From an uncultured Methylibium sp. (GTDB lineage Bacteria; Pseudomonadota; Gammaproteobacteria; Burkholderiales; Burkholderiaceae_C): a DNA stretch of 64,000 bases. A model generated the notes under the pieces. The model saw only the letters and a program-made list of their open reading frames with translations. It made no database searches and was not told the origin of the DNA. Position numbers and translations under genes: made by a program. This document shows, in pieces, positions 31,189 through 41,725 of this stretch; within the stretch, counting starts at the first letter, position 1, and every line of letters begins with the position of its first letter. The stretch lies in assembly GCF_902826655.1 (NCBI RefSeq), contig NZ_CADEFR010000018.1, positions 1 to 64,000 on the forward strand, given 5' to 3'.

Positions 31189-33171
31189 CTACCCCGCAAT
31201 CTCCTCCAGCCACGCCAGCGCCTCGTCCTGCTCGCGCAATGCCGGCATCGGCGGCAGCGCCGCCCTCAGCTTGTTGCCATAGCCCATCGCGGCCATGCGC
31301 GGGTCGCAGATGACGAGCAGGCCGCGGTCGGTCTCGCTGCGGATCAGCCGGCCGGCGCCCTGCTTCAGCGACACCGCGGCTTCTGCGACGAAGTAGTCGT
31401 TGAAGGCATTGCGCCCCTCGGACTCGAGACGCCGCACCCGCGCCTCGACGAGCGGGTCGTTGGGCGGCGGGAACGGCAGCTTGTCGATGATCACGCACTG
31501 CAGCGCATCCCCCGGCACGTCGATGCCTTCCCAGAAGCTCTGCGAGCCGACCAGCACGGCGCGCGGCGTGTCGAGAAAGCGCTGCAGCAGCTGGCGCTTG
31601 GGCGCGCTGCCCTGCACCAGCACCTCGATCGGCGCCTCGCCCTCGACGAGCTGGACCTGCAGGGCCTCGCCGATGCTGGCCAGCGCTCGCAGGGTCGTCG
31701 TCAGCACGAAGGTCCGGCCGCCGGCGGCCCGGGCGCAGGCCGCTGCGAGCCGCGCCACTGCCGCCGGATGACCGCTCTCGTTCGGCTTCGGGAACCGCGC
31801 CGGCACGTAGAGCCGCGCATGCGCCGGGTAGTCGAAGGGGCTGTCGACCCGCAGCGTCCGGGCGTCGTCGAGTCCCGCCTGCTCGGTGAACCAGGCCAGT
31901 CTGGCGTCGGCACCGAGCGTTGCCGACGTGAAGACCCAGGCCTTCGGCGCGGCCGCGACCTGCTCGCGCATCGCATCGCGTACGTCCAGCGGTGACTCGA
32001 CCAGCCGCACGCCCTGCGGCGTCAGGTCGATCCAGCGCACCTTGCCCGGCTCGGCCTCCTCCGCGAAGGCCGCAGCGCGGCTCGCGAGCGTCGATGCCCG
32101 TTCGGCAAGCTTGTCGAAGTCGGGCCCGACCTCGCGCACCACGCCCAGCGCGTCGCCGGCGGCCGCGCAGGCCGCGCCCAGCGCCTGCATCGCCGCCTGG
32201 AAGTCGCCCCGGCCCGCGCGGTCGTCCCAGCGCAGCTTCAGGCTGCCCCGCACGTCGCGCAGGGGGCCGACGGCTGCGAGGCGCAGCTCGCGCGCCGCGC
32301 GCTCGCAGGCAGCCGCCAGTTCCTGCCAGGGCTGCAGGCCGCGCGCCTGACCCAGGCCGGCGGCCAGCGTGTCGCGGGCGAAGTCGATGGCCTGGGCACT
32401 GCCCAGCGTGCTGCCGAGGAAGGCCACGCCGGCTTCGGTCAGCTGGTGGGCCTCGTCGAACACCGCGACATCGACCGAGGGCAGGAGCTCGGCCATGCCC
32501 GTGTCGCGCAAGGACAGGTCGGCGAAGAACAGGTGGTGGTTGACGACCACGAGATCGGCGGCCATCGCCTCGCGACGCGCCTTCATCACGTGGCAGTTGC
32601 GGTACTCGGGACATTCGCTGCCGAGGCAGTTCTCGCGCGTCGACGTCACCAGAGGGATCACCGGCGAGCGTTCGTCCAGCCCCTCGAGTTCGGCCAGGTC
32701 GCCGCTGCCACTGCGCTGGGCCCACTGCTCGATCTTGGCAAGCGTGCGGGCGGCCCAGCGGTCGGGCAGCTGCTCGGCCTGGCGCGCCTGCGTCAGGCGT
32801 TGCAGGCACAGGTAGCTGCTGCGCCCCTTGAGCAGCGCCACCGTGACCGGCAGCTGCAGCAGGTCGCGCAGGCGCGGCAGGTCACGCAGGAAGAGCTGAT
32901 CCTGCAGACTCTTGGTGGCGGTGCTGACGAGCGTGCGGCGGCCGGCCAGCAGCGCTGGGACGAGGTAGGCGAAGGTCTTGCCGACGCCGGTCCCGGCCTC
33001 GGCCACCAGAACCGAGCGCTCGTCGATCGCGTCGGCGACGGCCTGCGCCAGCTCGAGCTGGCCGGCGCGCTCGCGGTAGGCCGGATCGGCTTCGGCCAGC
33101 GGCCCGGCGCCGGCGAACGCCCGCGCCACGGCTTCCCGCAGCTCGCTGGGCAAGGCGACGGCGACGGTCAC
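31189..33171 (-). CDS. DinG/YoaA-type iron-sulfur ATP-dependent DNA helicase
   Basis: A 660-residue superfamily 2 helicase of the XPD/DinG class. Walker A is GTGVGKT (residues 60-66), the DEAH box is at 239-242, and four cysteines placed for a 4Fe-4S cluster are C122, C182, C187 and C193. The C-terminal motifs include VLVGSQSFWEGIDVPG and a QGAGRLIRS motif VI. Such enzymes unwind damaged or structured DNA 5' to 3'. The start is a GTG 22 nt after the small DUF465 gene. YoaA is the closest likely orthologue; DinG proper is an alternative. Confidence 0.93.
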   Translation of the reverse strand: MTVAVALPSELREAVARAFAGAGPLAEADPAYRERAGQLELAQAVADAIDERSVLVAEAGTGVGKTFAYLVPALLAGRRTLVSTATKSLQDQLFLRDLPRLRDLLQLPVTVALLKGRSSYLCLQRLTQARQAEQLPDRWAARTLAKIEQWAQRSGSGDLAELEGLDERSPVIPLVTSTRENCLGSECPEYRNCHVMKARREAMAADLVVVNHHLFFADLSLRDTGMAELLPSVDVAVFDEAHQLTEAGVAFLGSTLGSAQAIDFARDTLAAGLGQARGLQPWQELAAACERAARELRLAAVGPLRDVRGSLKLRWDDRAGRGDFQAAMQALGAACAAAGDALGVVREVGPDFDKLAERASTLASRAAAFAEEAEPGKVRWIDLTPQGVRLVESPLDVRDAMREQVAAAPKAWVFTSATLGADARLAWFTEQAGLDDARTLRVDSPFDYPAHARLYVPARFPKPNESGHPAAVARLAAACARAAGGRTFVLTTTLRALASIGEALQVQLVEGEAPIEVLVQGSAPKRQLLQRFLDTPRAVLVGSQSFWEGIDVPGDALQCVIIDKLPFPPPNDPLVEARVRRLESEGRNAFNDYFVAEAAVSLKQGAGRLIRSETDRGLLVICDPRMAAMGYGNKLRAALPPMPALREQDEALAWLEEIAG

Positions 33172-33193
33172 GAGAGCGGGCGTGAGTCAGCGC

Positions 33194-33397
33194 TCATGCG
33201 GGCTCGGGGGGACGGAGTCGCATCTCCAGCGTGGCGATCTGGTCGCGCAGCGCGAGCCGGCGCTTCTTCAGGCGTCGCAGCGTCAGTTCGTCCAGGGGCC
33301 GCTCGATCGAGGCCTGGTCGATCAGGCTGTCCAGATCGCCATGCTCGATGCGCAGTTCGATCAGCCGGCGTTGCGGCGAGTGCAGGTTGTCGTCCAT
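33194..33397 (-). CDS. DUF465 (YdcH-like) small protein
   Basis: A 67-residue protein of the DUF465/YdcH family: a helical hairpin with the family pattern RRLIELRIEHGDLDSLID followed by LRRLKKRRLALRDQIATLE. No function is established. The start gives MDDNLHSPQRR; an earlier in-frame start would add 11 residues. It is probably co-transcribed with the helicase gene 22 nt downstream. Confidence 0.88.
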   Translation of the reverse strand: MDDNLHSPQRRLIELRIEHGDLDSLIDQASIERPLDELTLRRLKKRRLALRDQIATLEMRLRPPEPA

Positions 33398-33489
33398 CGC
33401 GACCGCAGCCATGCGGCAAAGAGTGTGCAAGCCTCACGCCGGCACGGTATGGCGCGTCGTCGGAACGCGGCTTTGCAGAGTAATGGGAT

Positions 33490-33495
33490 TATAGT
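33490..33495 (+). promoter_or_regulatory. -10 element placing the PP2C transcript start at its ATG
   Basis: TATAGT (five of six consensus positions) lies in an AT-rich island and ends 8 nt before the ATG at 33504. Normal -10 to start-site spacing would begin the mRNA at or within two bases of the ATG, so the transcript would be leaderless. No ribosome-binding site is visible. No convincing -35 is present. Confidence 0.55.
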
Positions 33496-33503
33496 TTTCG
33501 CAT

Positions 33504-34271
33504 ATGACCACCGCGCCTCCCGGCTACCGCGTCGCCGCTGCCACCGGCCTGCACCGTGGAGACCGCGCCTATCAGCAGGACCAGGTCGGCATCCTGCCCC
33601 ACCCGCGCGTCGCGGGTTGCCTGCTGGGCGTCGTGGCCGACGGCATGGGCGGCAAGAGTGGCGGCCGCAAGGCCGCCGACCAGGTCTTGCTGACCGCCCA
33701 GCAGCTGTTCGAGCGCTACACGCCGAACCGCGACGACCCGGTCGAGGCGCTGAAGCAGCTGGTGCTCGAGTCGCACCTGATGATCAAGCTGACGGCGATC
33801 ACCGCCGAGGAAGAGCCGCACAGCACGCTGGCCGCCTTCCTGGTCCATCCCTGGCGCGCCTGCGACGTGATCCACGCCGGTGACTCGCGGGTCTACCACT
33901 TTCGCGGCGCCGAGATGGCCAGCTGCACCAAGGACCACTCCTTCGTGCAGCGCCTCGTCGACGAAGGACAGATCAGCGAGGAAGAAGCCAACACCCACCC
34001 GCAGTCGAACCTGTTGACCGGCTGCCTGGGCACCCACCAGGATCCGCCGCTGGCCGTGAGCCGCATCGAGCGGCTCGAGGTCGGCGACAGCCTGCTGGCC
34101 TGCAGCGACGGCCTGTGGCACTACTTCACCCCGCGCGAGCTGGGCGCGATCGTGCATACCCTGCCGCCGCGCGAGGCCAGCGAGATGCTGGTCGGCAAGG
34201 CACGGCATCGTGCCCGCGGGGGCGGCGACAACCTGTCGCTGGCGCTGGTCCGGATCGAGCCGCTCGGCTGA
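33504..34271 (+). CDS. PP2C-family protein serine/threonine phosphatase
   Basis: A 255-residue PPM/PP2C phosphatase without membrane segments. Metal-binding acids lie in YQQDQVGIL (D26), VVADGMGG (D46) and, later, CSDGLWHYF; VIHAGDSRVYHFR is the conserved strand-turn. This family removes phosphate from Ser/Thr of proteins using Mn2+/Mg2+. No partner kinase or FHA protein lies nearby, so the substrate is unknown. The gene stands alone between minus-strand neighbours and has the leaderless-type promoter described at 33490. Confidence 0.93.
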   Translation: MTTAPPGYRVAAATGLHRGDRAYQQDQVGILPHPRVAGCLLGVVADGMGGKSGGRKAADQVLLTAQQLFERYTPNRDDPVEALKQLVLESHLMIKLTAITAEEEPHSTLAAFLVHPWRACDVIHAGDSRVYHFRGAEMASCTKDHSFVQRLVDEGQISEEEANTHPQSNLLTGCLGTHQDPPLAVSRIERLEVGDSLLACSDGLWHYFTPRELGAIVHTLPPREASEMLVGKARHRARGGGDNLSLALVRIEPLG

Positions 34272-34304
34272 TCTGCGCGGGACCCGGCGCCCCCACCGCA
34301 CCCG

Positions 34305-34919
34305 CTAAGGCTTCGAGGCCGGCGCCACCGGCGGCAGGGGGGCGGCCTTGGGCTTGCCCTGCTGGCGGCGCTGCAACTCCTCGCGGCGCTCCGTCGCCTC
34401 CTTCTGCCGGGCCTCGTAGGCCGTGCGGGCACGCTGCTCGTCACGACGCCGTTGCGCGACGTCGGCCGGAGACTCCCGGACATCGGCGGCAGGCGACGGC
34501 CCGACCGGCACCGGCGCGAGCGACGGCGACGGTCGTGGCCCGGGGCGCACCGCCGCGCTCGCGGCCTCCGGCGGCAGCAGCGGCACCGCGGCGCGATTGC
34601 GCTGGTCCGCCTCCTGCCGCGCGCGCTTCTCGTCGATGCGCCTCTGGCGCACCCCGGCGCGCCGGCTGCGCTCGGCATCGTCGAGCGTCGCTTCGCTGAG
34701 GTCGATCTCGATCAGCGCCTCGCGGCGGCGCGTCCGCGCGGCTTCGAGGCAGTCGGTGACGAAGAAGCGCTGGGTGCACTCCCGTTCGGCCGTGGCGTGA
34801 GCCGCCTCGATCGCCACGCGCCGGGCACCCAGGCGCTCGCGCACGGCCGCGTCGCTGGCCGGGTCCTCGGCGGCCGCAGCCGACGACACCAGCGCCATCA
34901 GGACGCACACCGTCTTCAT
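34305..34919 (-). CDS. Unknown secreted R/E/A-rich protein downstream of zapE
   Basis: A 204-residue protein I do not recognise. It begins with a Sec signal peptide (MKTVCVLMALVSSAAAA, likely cut after residue 17). The mature part has two cysteines (C48, C57) in a helical, highly charged stretch of R, E, A and Q that looks like a coiled coil, then a P/A-rich segment (about 110-150), a second charged helix and a P/A/K-rich end. It overlaps the zapE stop as ATGA, so it is the last gene of the odhA-odhB-lpd-zapE run. A periplasmic or envelope role is inferred from the signal peptide only. Confidence 0.8.
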   Translation of the reverse strand: MKTVCVLMALVSSAAAAEDPASDAAVRERLGARRVAIEAAHATAERECTQRFFVTDCLEAARTRRREALIEIDLSEATLDDAERSRRAGVRQRRIDEKRARQEADQRNRAAVPLLPPEAASAAVRPGPRPSPSLAPVPVGPSPAADVRESPADVAQRRRDEQRARTAYEARQKEATERREELQRRQQGKPKAAPLPPVAPASKP

Positions 34920-36013
34920 GTGAGCGTCGTGTCGACTTCGCGCCGGCCCTGCGAGAGGAACTCGACCGACTGCATCTCGTTGAGGCGGGACACCGTGCGC
35001 GGGAACTCGTGCGCCAGCGGACCTTCGGTGTAGAGCCGCTCGGGCGGCACGGCGGCGGAGACGACGAGCTTCACGCGGCGATCGTAGAGCACGTCGACCA
35101 GCAAGGTGAAGCGACGCGCTTCGGACGCGAGCCGCGGCGGCATCTCGGGCACGTCGGACAGCAGCAGCGTGTGGAACTGCGTCGCCAGTTCGAGGTAGTC
35201 GTTCTGCGAACGCGGGCCACCGCACAGCGTGCGGAAGTCGAACCAGACCACGCCGCCGGCGCGTCGCCTCGCGCGGATCTCGCGTTGCTCGATGTGCAGG
35301 CGCGGGTCCTCGTCGCGGGCCTCGGCGAGGCGCTCGAAGGTCTCGGTCATCGCTGCGTCGGCCTCGGGTCCGAGCGGCGCGTGATACAGCCTGACCGTCT
35401 CGAACGTGCGCCGGCGATAGTCGACGCCGCCGTCGACGTCCAGCACCTCGAGCTTGTCCTTCAGCAGCGCGATGGCCGGCAGGATGCGTTCGCGGTGCAG
35501 GCCGTTCGGGTACAGGCTGTCGGGATGGAAGTTCGAGGTCGTGACGATGCTGACGCGGTTGGCGAACAGCGCCGACAGCAGGCGATGCAGGATCATCGCG
35601 TCGGTCACGTCGGCGATGTGGAACTCGTCGAAGCAGATCAGGCGGTAGCGCCGCGCGATGCGCCGGCCCAGTTCGTCCAGCGGATCGGCCTGGCCTTTCA
35701 GGTCCTGCAGTTCCCGGTGCACCTCGCGCATGAACTCGTGGAAGTGCAGCCGCGTCTTGCGCACCAGCGGCACCGACTGGAAGAAGCAGTCCATCAGGAA
35801 GCTCTTGCCGCGCCCGACCCCGCCGTACATGTAGACGCCGCGCGGGATCGGCGGGTGGCGCAGCAGCTTGGTCACCGCATTGCTGCGCCGCGCCTTGTAG
35901 TCGGCCCACTCGTTCTCGCAGCGCTCCAGCGCGTCGATGGCGCGACGCTGCGCCGCGTCGGCCGTGTAGCCGCGCTCGGCGAGCGTGCGTTCGAAGAGCT
36001 CGCGGACGGCCAC
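34916..36013 (-). CDS. zapE: Cell division protein ZapE (AFG1-like ATPase)
   Basis: A 365-residue AAA-like ATPase of the AFG1 family. Walker A is GGVGRGKS (residues 64-71), Walker B is RLICFDEF (D129-E130), and the family block VSIVTTSNFHPDSLYPNGL follows. ZapE binds FtsZ and shortens Z-ring protofilaments in an ATP-dependent way; the mitochondrial relatives act in respiratory protein quality control. The start is a GTG 19 nt after lpd. Linkage to 2-oxoglutarate dehydrogenase genes is common in Burkholderiales. Confidence 0.95.
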   Translation of the reverse strand: MAVRELFERTLAERGYTADAAQRRAIDALERCENEWADYKARRSNAVTKLLRHPPIPRGVYMYGGVGRGKSFLMDCFFQSVPLVRKTRLHFHEFMREVHRELQDLKGQADPLDELGRRIARRYRLICFDEFHIADVTDAMILHRLLSALFANRVSIVTTSNFHPDSLYPNGLHRERILPAIALLKDKLEVLDVDGGVDYRRRTFETVRLYHAPLGPEADAAMTETFERLAEARDEDPRLHIEQREIRARRRAGGVVWFDFRTLCGGPRSQNDYLELATQFHTLLLSDVPEMPPRLASEARRFTLLVDVLYDRRVKLVVSAAVPPERLYTEGPLAHEFPRTVSRLNEMQSVEFLSQGRREVDTTLT

Positions 36014-36032
36014 GACTTCGGCCTCGTCCGGC

Positions 36033-37463
36033 TCAGAAGTTCAGCGTGCGCTTGTCGACCGCCAGAGCCGCTTCCTTGGTCGCCTCGCTCAGGCTCGGGT
36101 GGGCGTGGCAGATGCGCGCGATGTCCTCGCTGCTGGCCTTGAACTCCATCGCGACCACCGCCTCGGCGATCAGTTCGCTGGCCATCGGCCCGACGATGTG
36201 CACGCCCAGGATCTCGTCGGTCTTCGCGTCGGCCAGGAACTTGACCATGCCGGTGGTGTCGCCGAGCGCGCGGGCCCGGCCGTTGGCCATGAAGGGGAAG
36301 GTCCCCGCCTTGTACGCGCGGCCGGCCGCCTTGAGCTGCTGTTCGGTCTGCCCGACCCAGGCGATCTCGGGGCTGGTGTAGATGACCCAGGGAATGGTGT
36401 TGAAGTTGACGTGCCCGTGCTGGCCGGCGATGCGCTCGGCCACCGCGACGCCTTCTTCCTCGGCCTTGTGCGCGAGCATCGGGCCGCGCACCACGTCGCC
36501 CACCGCCCACACCCTGGGCAGGTTGGTACGGCAGTCGTCGTCGACGACGATCGCGCCGCGCTCGTCGAGCTTCAGACCCACGGCCTCGGCATTCAGGCCG
36601 TTCGTGTTGGGCACGCGACCGATCGAGACGATCAGCTTGTCGACCTCGAGCGTCTGCGGCTCGCCCTTCGCATTGGCATAGGCCACGCTGACGCCCTTCT
36701 TCGACGTCTTCACCTCGGCGATCTTCACGCCCAGCTCGATCTTCAGGCCCTGCTTGACGAAGGCCTTCTGCGCTTCCTTGGCGATCTGCTCGTCGACCGC
36801 TCCCAGGAAGGCCGGCAGCGCCTCCAGCACCGTGACCTCGGCGCCCAGCCGGCGCCAGACCGACCCCATCTCGAGGCCGATGACGCCGGCGCCGATCAGG
36901 CCGAGCTTCTTCGGCACCGCCGGGATGCGCAGCGCGCCGTCGTTGCTGAGGATGCTCTGCTCGTCGAAGGGAGCGCCCGGCAGCGCGCGCGGGTTGGAGC
37001 CGGTCGCGACGATGACGTGCTTGCCGACGATCACTTCCTCGGCGGTGCCGGTGACCTTGATCTCATAGCCCGCTTCGGTGGTCCTGGCGAACGAGCCGCG
37101 ACCGTGGAAGAACGTCACCTTGTTCTTCTTGAACAGGTAGAGGATGCCGTCGTTGTTCTGCTTCACGACGGTGTCCTTGCGGCCGAGCATCTTCGTCACG
37201 TCGATGCTCAGGTCCTTGAGCCCGATGCCGTGGTCGGCGAAGGCGTGGCCAGCGTGGTCGAAGTGCTCGCTGGACTGCAGCAGCGCCTTGCTGGGGATGC
37301 AGCCGACGTTGGTGCAGGTGCCGCCCGGCGCCGGGCCGCCCTTCTCGTTCTTCCATTCGTCGATGCAGGCCGTGGCGAAGCCGAGCTGCGCCGCGCGGAT
37401 GGCCGCGATGTAGCCGCCGGGGCCGCCGCCGATGACGATGACGTCGAATTGCTTGCTGCTCAT
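36033..37463 (-). CDS. lpdA: Dihydrolipoyl dehydrogenase (E3)
   Basis: A 476-residue flavoprotein disulfide reductase. FAD-binding GGGPGG is at residues 12-17, the redox-active disulfide is C50/C55 in [13 protein letters not shown], a second dinucleotide motif [10 protein letters not shown] binds NAD, and the C-terminus carries the HAHPSLSEA catalytic histidine region. It reoxidises lipoyl groups on the E2 encoded 10 nt upstream, so it is probably the E3 of the 2-oxoglutarate dehydrogenase complex. Confidence 0.97.
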   Translation of the reverse strand: MSSKQFDVIVIGGGPGGYIAAIRAAQLGFATACIDEWKNEKGGPAPGGTCTNVGCIPSKALLQSSEHFDHAGHAFADHGIGLKDLSIDVTKMLGRKDTVVKQNNDGILYLFKKNKVTFFHGRGSFARTTEAGYEIKVTGTAEEVIVGKHVIVATGSNPRALPGAPFDEQSILSNDGALRIPAVPKKLGLIGAGVIGLEMGSVWRRLGAEVTVLEALPAFLGAVDEQIAKEAQKAFVKQGLKIELGVKIAEVKTSKKGVSVAYANAKGEPQTLEVDKLIVSIGRVPNTNGLNAEAVGLKLDERGAIVVDDDCRTNLPRVWAVGDVVRGPMLAHKAEEEGVAVAERIAGQHGHVNFNTIPWVIYTSPEIAWVGQTEQQLKAAGRAYKAGTFPFMANGRARALGDTTGMVKFLADAKTDEILGVHIVGPMASELIAEAVVAMEFKASSEDIARICHAHPSLSEATKEAALAVDKRTLNF

Positions 37464-37473
37464 CGCGTCGTCC

Positions 37474-38751
37474 TCAGATGTCGAACAGGAGGCGTGCGGG
37501 ATCTTCCAGCGCTTCCTTTATCGCGACGAGTCCGAGCACCGCCTCGCGGCCGTCGATGATGCGGTGGTCGTAGCTCATCGCGAGGTAGTTGATCGGGCGC
37601 ACCACGACCTGGCCGTTCTCGACCACCGCGCGGTCCTTGGTCGCATGCACGCCGAGGATCGCGCTCTGCGGCGGGTTGATGATCGGCGTGGACAGCATCG
37701 AGCCGAACACGCCGCCGTTGCTGATCGAGAAGGTGCCGCCCATCAGGTCGTCGAGCGAGAGCTTGCCGTCCTTGGCCTTCTGGCCGAACTCGGCGATCTT
37801 CTTCTCGATGTCGGCGAAGCTCATCTGGTCGGCGTTGCGCAGGATCGGCACCACCAGGCCGCGCGGCGAGCCGACCGCGATGCCGATGTCGAAATAGCCG
37901 TGGTAGACGATGTCGTTGCCGTCCACCGAGGCGTTGAGCACCGGGTACTTCTTCAGCGCCGCGACCGCAGCCTTCACGAAGAAGCTCATGAAGCCGATCT
38001 TGACGCCGTGCTCCTTCTCGAACTTCTCCTGGAAGCGCTTGCGCATCTCCATCACCGGGGCCATGTTGACCTCGTTGAAGGTCGTCAGGATCGCGTTGGT
38101 GGCCTGCGACTGCAGCAGGCGCTCGGCGACGCGCGCGCGCAGGCGCGACATCGGCACGCGCTGCTCCGGCCGATCGCCGAGGCCCGGGCCGGTGGGCACG
38201 GCGACGGCCGGCAGCGCCCTGGCGACCGCAGGCGCCGCCTGCACCGCGACCGGCGCGGCCACGGCCGGCTTCACGCCGGCCTCGAGCGCGCCCAGCACGT
38301 CGCCCTTGGTGATGCGGCCGTCCTTGCCGGTGCCGCTGACCTGACTGGTCGCGAGCTGCTTGTCGGCCATCAGCTTGGCGGCCGCCGGCATCGCCACGTC
38401 GGACTTGCTGCCGTCCTTGACCGGATCGACGACCACGCCCTTGGTGGCGCCCGGCGCCGCCTGGGCCTCGGGCACCGGCTTCACCTCGAGCGGGCTGACC
38501 GCGGCCTGGCCCTCGGTGTCGATCTTGGCGATGACCTCATCGCTGATGCAGCTCTCGCCGTCGTTCTTGACCAGCTGCGCCAGCACGCCGGCGGCCGGTG
38601 CCGGCACCTCCAGCACGACCTTGTCGGTCTCGATCTCGATGAGGATCTCGTCCAGCGCGACGGCTTCGCCGGGTTTCTTCTTCCACTGCAGCAGCGTGGC
38701 TTCGGCCACCGATTCGGACAGCTGCGGAACCTTGACTTCGATGAGTGCCAT
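37474..38751 (-). CDS. odhB: Dihydrolipoyllysine succinyltransferase, E2 of 2-oxoglutarate dehydrogenase
   Basis: A 425-residue E2 with one lipoyl domain (lipoylated K44 in [10 protein letters not shown]), an A/P linker, a peripheral-subunit-binding domain around [15 protein letters not shown], and a catalytic domain ending with [12 protein letters not shown], which carries the active-site His and Asp. It transfers the succinyl group to CoA in the TCA cycle. It lies 85 nt after odhA and 10 nt before lpdA. Confidence 0.97.
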   Translation of the reverse strand: MALIEVKVPQLSESVAEATLLQWKKKPGEAVALDEILIEIETDKVVLEVPAPAAGVLAQLVKNDGESCISDEVIAKIDTEGQAAVSPLEVKPVPEAQAAPGATKGVVVDPVKDGSKSDVAMPAAAKLMADKQLATSQVSGTGKDGRITKGDVLGALEAGVKPAVAAPVAVQAAPAVARALPAVAVPTGPGLGDRPEQRVPMSRLRARVAERLLQSQATNAILTTFNEVNMAPVMEMRKRFQEKFEKEHGVKIGFMSFFVKAAVAALKKYPVLNASVDGNDIVYHGYFDIGIAVGSPRGLVVPILRNADQMSFADIEKKIAEFGQKAKDGKLSLDDLMGGTFSISNGGVFGSMLSTPIINPPQSAILGVHATKDRAVVENGQVVVRPINYLAMSYDHRIIDGREAVLGLVAIKEALEDPARLLFDI

Positions 38752-38836
38752 GGGAATGCTTTCTTCGGGGTGCGTTGGAGCCCCCGCCGCCCTGGCGCCG
38801 CATCGCGCGGCACGCCATGGGCGCGGGGCGCAGGTG

Positions 38837-41695
38837 TCAGCGGGTCAGGACGAAGCCCTTGAGCTTGGAGAAGGCCTGGTCGAGCAGCGCCTTCTGCTGC
38901 TCCTGGTGCAGGTGGGCATAGCCCACCGCCGGCGAGGCCGAGAACGGGCGCCCGGCATAGCCGAGCTTCTGGCCTTCGAGCATGTTCTCGTGCACGTAGT
39001 GGTGGATGAAGAACCACGCGCCCTGGTTCTGCGGCTCGTCCTGGCACCAGACCACGTCGGTGGCATTCGGGTACTTCTTCATCTCGGCCCCGAAGGCCTT
39101 GTGCGGGAAGGGATAGACCTGCTCGACGCGCATGATCGCGACGTCGAAGGCCTTCTTCTCTTCGCGCTTCTTGACCAGGTCGTAGTAGACCTTGCCCGAG
39201 CAGACGATCACGCGCTTGACCTTGGCGGCCTCGATGTCCTCGTTGCGCTCGCCGATCACGGTCTTGAACTCGCCCCGCGTGAAGTCCGACAGCGGCGAGG
39301 TCGCGTCCTTGGCGCGCAACAGCGACTTCGGCGTCATCACCACCAGCGGCTTGCGGAACATGCGCACCTGCTGGCGGCGCAGCAGGTGGAAGATCTGGCT
39401 GGCCGTGGTCGGCTGGCAGATCTGCATGTTGTTGTCGGCCGCCAGCTGCATGAAGCGCTCCAGGCGCGCCGAGCTGTGCTCGGGGCCCTGGCCCTCGTAG
39501 CCGTGCGGCAGCAGCAGGGTCAGGCCGTTGACGCGGCCCCACTTGACCTCGCCCGAGGCGATGAACTGGTCGATCACGACCTGGGCGCCGTTGACGAAGT
39601 CGCCGAACTGCGCTTCCCAGATGGTCAGCGTGTTCGGGTCGGCGCTGGCGTAGCCGTACTCGAAGCCCAGCACCGCCTCCTCGGACAGGATGGAGTCGAT
39701 GACGACGAAAGGCGCCTGCCCGTCGGCCACGTGCTGCAGCGGAATCCAGGTGCCCTCGTCCCACTTCTCGCGGTTCTGGTCGTGCAGCACCGAGTGGCGG
39801 TGGGTGAAGGTGCCACGGCCGCAGTCCTCGCCCGACAGGCGCACCGGATAGCCACTGGCGACCAGCGAGGCATAGGCCAGGTGCTCCCCCATGCCCCAGT
39901 CGACGTTGATCTCGCCACGGCCCATGGCCGCACGGTCGGCCAGCACCTTCTCGACCAGCGGGTGCGCCTTGAAGTCCTTCGGCAGCGTCGTGATGCGCTC
40001 CGACAGGCGCTTGATCTCGGCCAGCGGCAGCGCCGTGTCGGCGGCGTCGGTCCACTTCTTGTTGAGGTACGGCGTCCAGTCGACCGCGTACTTGCTCTTG
40101 AAGTTGGTCAGGACCGGATCGACCGTGTGCTTGCCGGCGTCCATCGCGGCACGGAAGGCCTTGGTCATCGCGTCGGGATCCTCGGGCTTGAGCGTGCCCT
40201 GGGCCACCAGCTTGTCGGCGTAGAGCTTGCGCGTGCCGGGATGCGCCGCGATCTTCTTGTACATCAGCGGCTGGGTCAGCGAGGGCGTGTCCTGCTCGTT
40301 GTGGCCCAGCTTGCGGAAGCAGATGATGTCGACGACGACGTCCTTGTTGAACTCCTGCCGGTAGTCCAGCGCGAGCTGGGTGCACAGCACCACCGCCTCG
40401 GGGTCGTCGCCGTTCACGTGCAGCACCGGCGCCTCGATCATCTTGACGACGTCGGTGCAGTACAGCGTCGAGCGCGAGTCACGCGGATCGCTGGTGGTGA
40501 AGCCGATCTGGTTGTTGATGACCAGGTGCACCGTGCCGCCGGTGTAGTAGCCGCGGGTCTGCGCCAGCGCCAGCGTCTCCATCACCACGCCCTGGCCGGC
40601 GAAGGCCGCGTCGCCGTGCACGAGCACGGGCAGCACCGTGTCGCCGTCGGTGTCGCCGCGACGGTCGAGCCGGGCCTTGACCGAGCCTTCGACCACCGGA
40701 TTGACGATCTCCAGGTGCGAGGGGTTGAACGACAGGCTCAGGTGCACCGGACCGCCGCGCGTCGGGATGTCGCTCGAGAAGCCCTGGTGGTACTTGACGT
40801 CGCCGGCCGGCAGGTCTTCCTTCGCGGTGTGGTCGAACTCGGCGAACAGGTCCGCCGGCATCTTGCCCAGCGTGTTGACCAGCACGTTGAGGCGCCCGCG
40901 GTGAGCCATGCCGATCACGATCTCCTGCACGCCGGCCTCGCCGCCGCGCTGCACCACCTCGTCGATCGACGCGATGAAGCTCTCGCCGCCCTCGAGCGAG
41001 AAGCGCTTCTGGCCGACGTACTTGGTGTGAAGGTAGCGCTCCAGGCCCTCGGCGGCGGTCAGGCGATCGAGGATGTGCTTCTTCTGGTCGGCACTGAAGC
41101 TCGGCTTGCTGCGCACGCGCTCCAGGCGCTCCTGCCACCAGCGCTTCTCGGCCGGCTCGGTGATGTGCATGAACTCGGCGCCAATCGACCCGCAGTAGGT
41201 CTCGCGCAGCGCCTGCAGGATCTCGCGCAGCGTCTGCTGCTCGGCGGTCGTGAAGTAGGTGTTGGTCGCGCTGAACGTGATGTCCATGTCGGACTCGCTC
41301 AGGTCGTAGAACGCCGGCTCGAGCTCGGGGATGCGCGGGCGCTCGGTGCGCTTGAGCGGGTCGAGGTCGGCCCAGCGGGCGCCCAGCGACCGGTAGGCGG
41401 CGATCAGCGACTGGACATGGACCTGCTTGCGCGCAACGGCCAGCTCGGCCGCGCTGGCCTTGACGGCGAAGGCGTTGGCCTTGGCGCGCTGCGCGAAGGA
41501 CTCGATGACCGGGGCATGCGCGACATCACGCGACTCGGAACCGTCGGTGGCCGGCACGTTCTGCAGCGCATCGAAGTAGGCGCGCCACTTGTCGGGCACC
41601 GATCCCGGGTTGTCGAGATAGGCCTCGTAGAGCTCCTCGACATAAGGGGCGTTGCCCCCGAACAGGTACGAGTTCGAGCGGTACTGCTGCATCAT
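38837..41695 (-). CDS. odhA: 2-oxoglutarate dehydrogenase E1 component
   Basis: A 952-residue thiamine-diphosphate enzyme that decarboxylates 2-oxoglutarate. The family N-terminus [20 protein letters not shown], the active-site stretch [17 protein letters not shown] and the E1 C-terminal block [17 protein letters not shown] are present. I place the start at the ATG at 41695 (MMQQYRSNS) because AAAGGTGAG forms a ribosome-binding site just before it; a GTG at 41704 lies inside that site. A perfect 6+3+6 palindrome sits immediately upstream. It heads the odhA-odhB-lpdA-zapE operon. Confidence 0.97.
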   Translation of the reverse strand: MMQQYRSNSYLFGGNAPYVEELYEAYLDNPGSVPDKWRAYFDALQNVPATDGSESRDVAHAPVIESFAQRAKANAFAVKASAAELAVARKQVHVQSLIAAYRSLGARWADLDPLKRTERPRIPELEPAFYDLSESDMDITFSATNTYFTTAEQQTLREILQALRETYCGSIGAEFMHITEPAEKRWWQERLERVRSKPSFSADQKKHILDRLTAAEGLERYLHTKYVGQKRFSLEGGESFIASIDEVVQRGGEAGVQEIVIGMAHRGRLNVLVNTLGKMPADLFAEFDHTAKEDLPAGDVKYHQGFSSDIPTRGGPVHLSLSFNPSHLEIVNPVVEGSVKARLDRRGDTDGDTVLPVLVHGDAAFAGQGVVMETLALAQTRGYYTGGTVHLVINNQIGFTTSDPRDSRSTLYCTDVVKMIEAPVLHVNGDDPEAVVLCTQLALDYRQEFNKDVVVDIICFRKLGHNEQDTPSLTQPLMYKKIAAHPGTRKLYADKLVAQGTLKPEDPDAMTKAFRAAMDAGKHTVDPVLTNFKSKYAVDWTPYLNKKWTDAADTALPLAEIKRLSERITTLPKDFKAHPLVEKVLADRAAMGRGEINVDWGMGEHLAYASLVASGYPVRLSGEDCGRGTFTHRHSVLHDQNREKWDEGTWIPLQHVADGQAPFVVIDSILSEEAVLGFEYGYASADPNTLTIWEAQFGDFVNGAQVVIDQFIASGEVKWGRVNGLTLLLPHGYEGQGPEHSSARLERFMQLAADNNMQICQPTTASQIFHLLRRQQVRMFRKPLVVMTPKSLLRAKDATSPLSDFTRGEFKTVIGERNEDIEAAKVKRVIVCSGKVYYDLVKKREEKKAFDVAIMRVEQVYPFPHKAFGAEMKKYPNATDVVWCQDEPQNQGAWFFIHHYVHENMLEGQKLGYAGRPFSASPAVGYAHLHQEQQKALLDQAFSKLKGFVLTR

Positions 41696-41710
41696 TTCGC
41701 TCACCTTTCA

Positions 41711-41725
41711 CCCTGGTATCCAGGG
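41711..41725 (-). promoter_or_regulatory. Perfect palindrome in the odhA leader
   Basis: CCCTGG (41711-41716) and CCAGGG (41720-41725) are exact inverted repeats separated by 3 nt, ending only a few bases before the odhA ribosome-binding site and 15 nt before the ATG. It could be an operator half-site pair or an mRNA hairpin that affects initiation. The rest of the 260-nt gap up to hslO shows no gene and no clear promoter. Confidence 0.5.

Noticed and set aside
41696-41704. GTG at 41704 as start of odhA
   Set aside because: The GTG lies inside the AAAGGTGAG ribosome-binding site of the ATG at 41695, and orthologues begin MMQQYRSNS.
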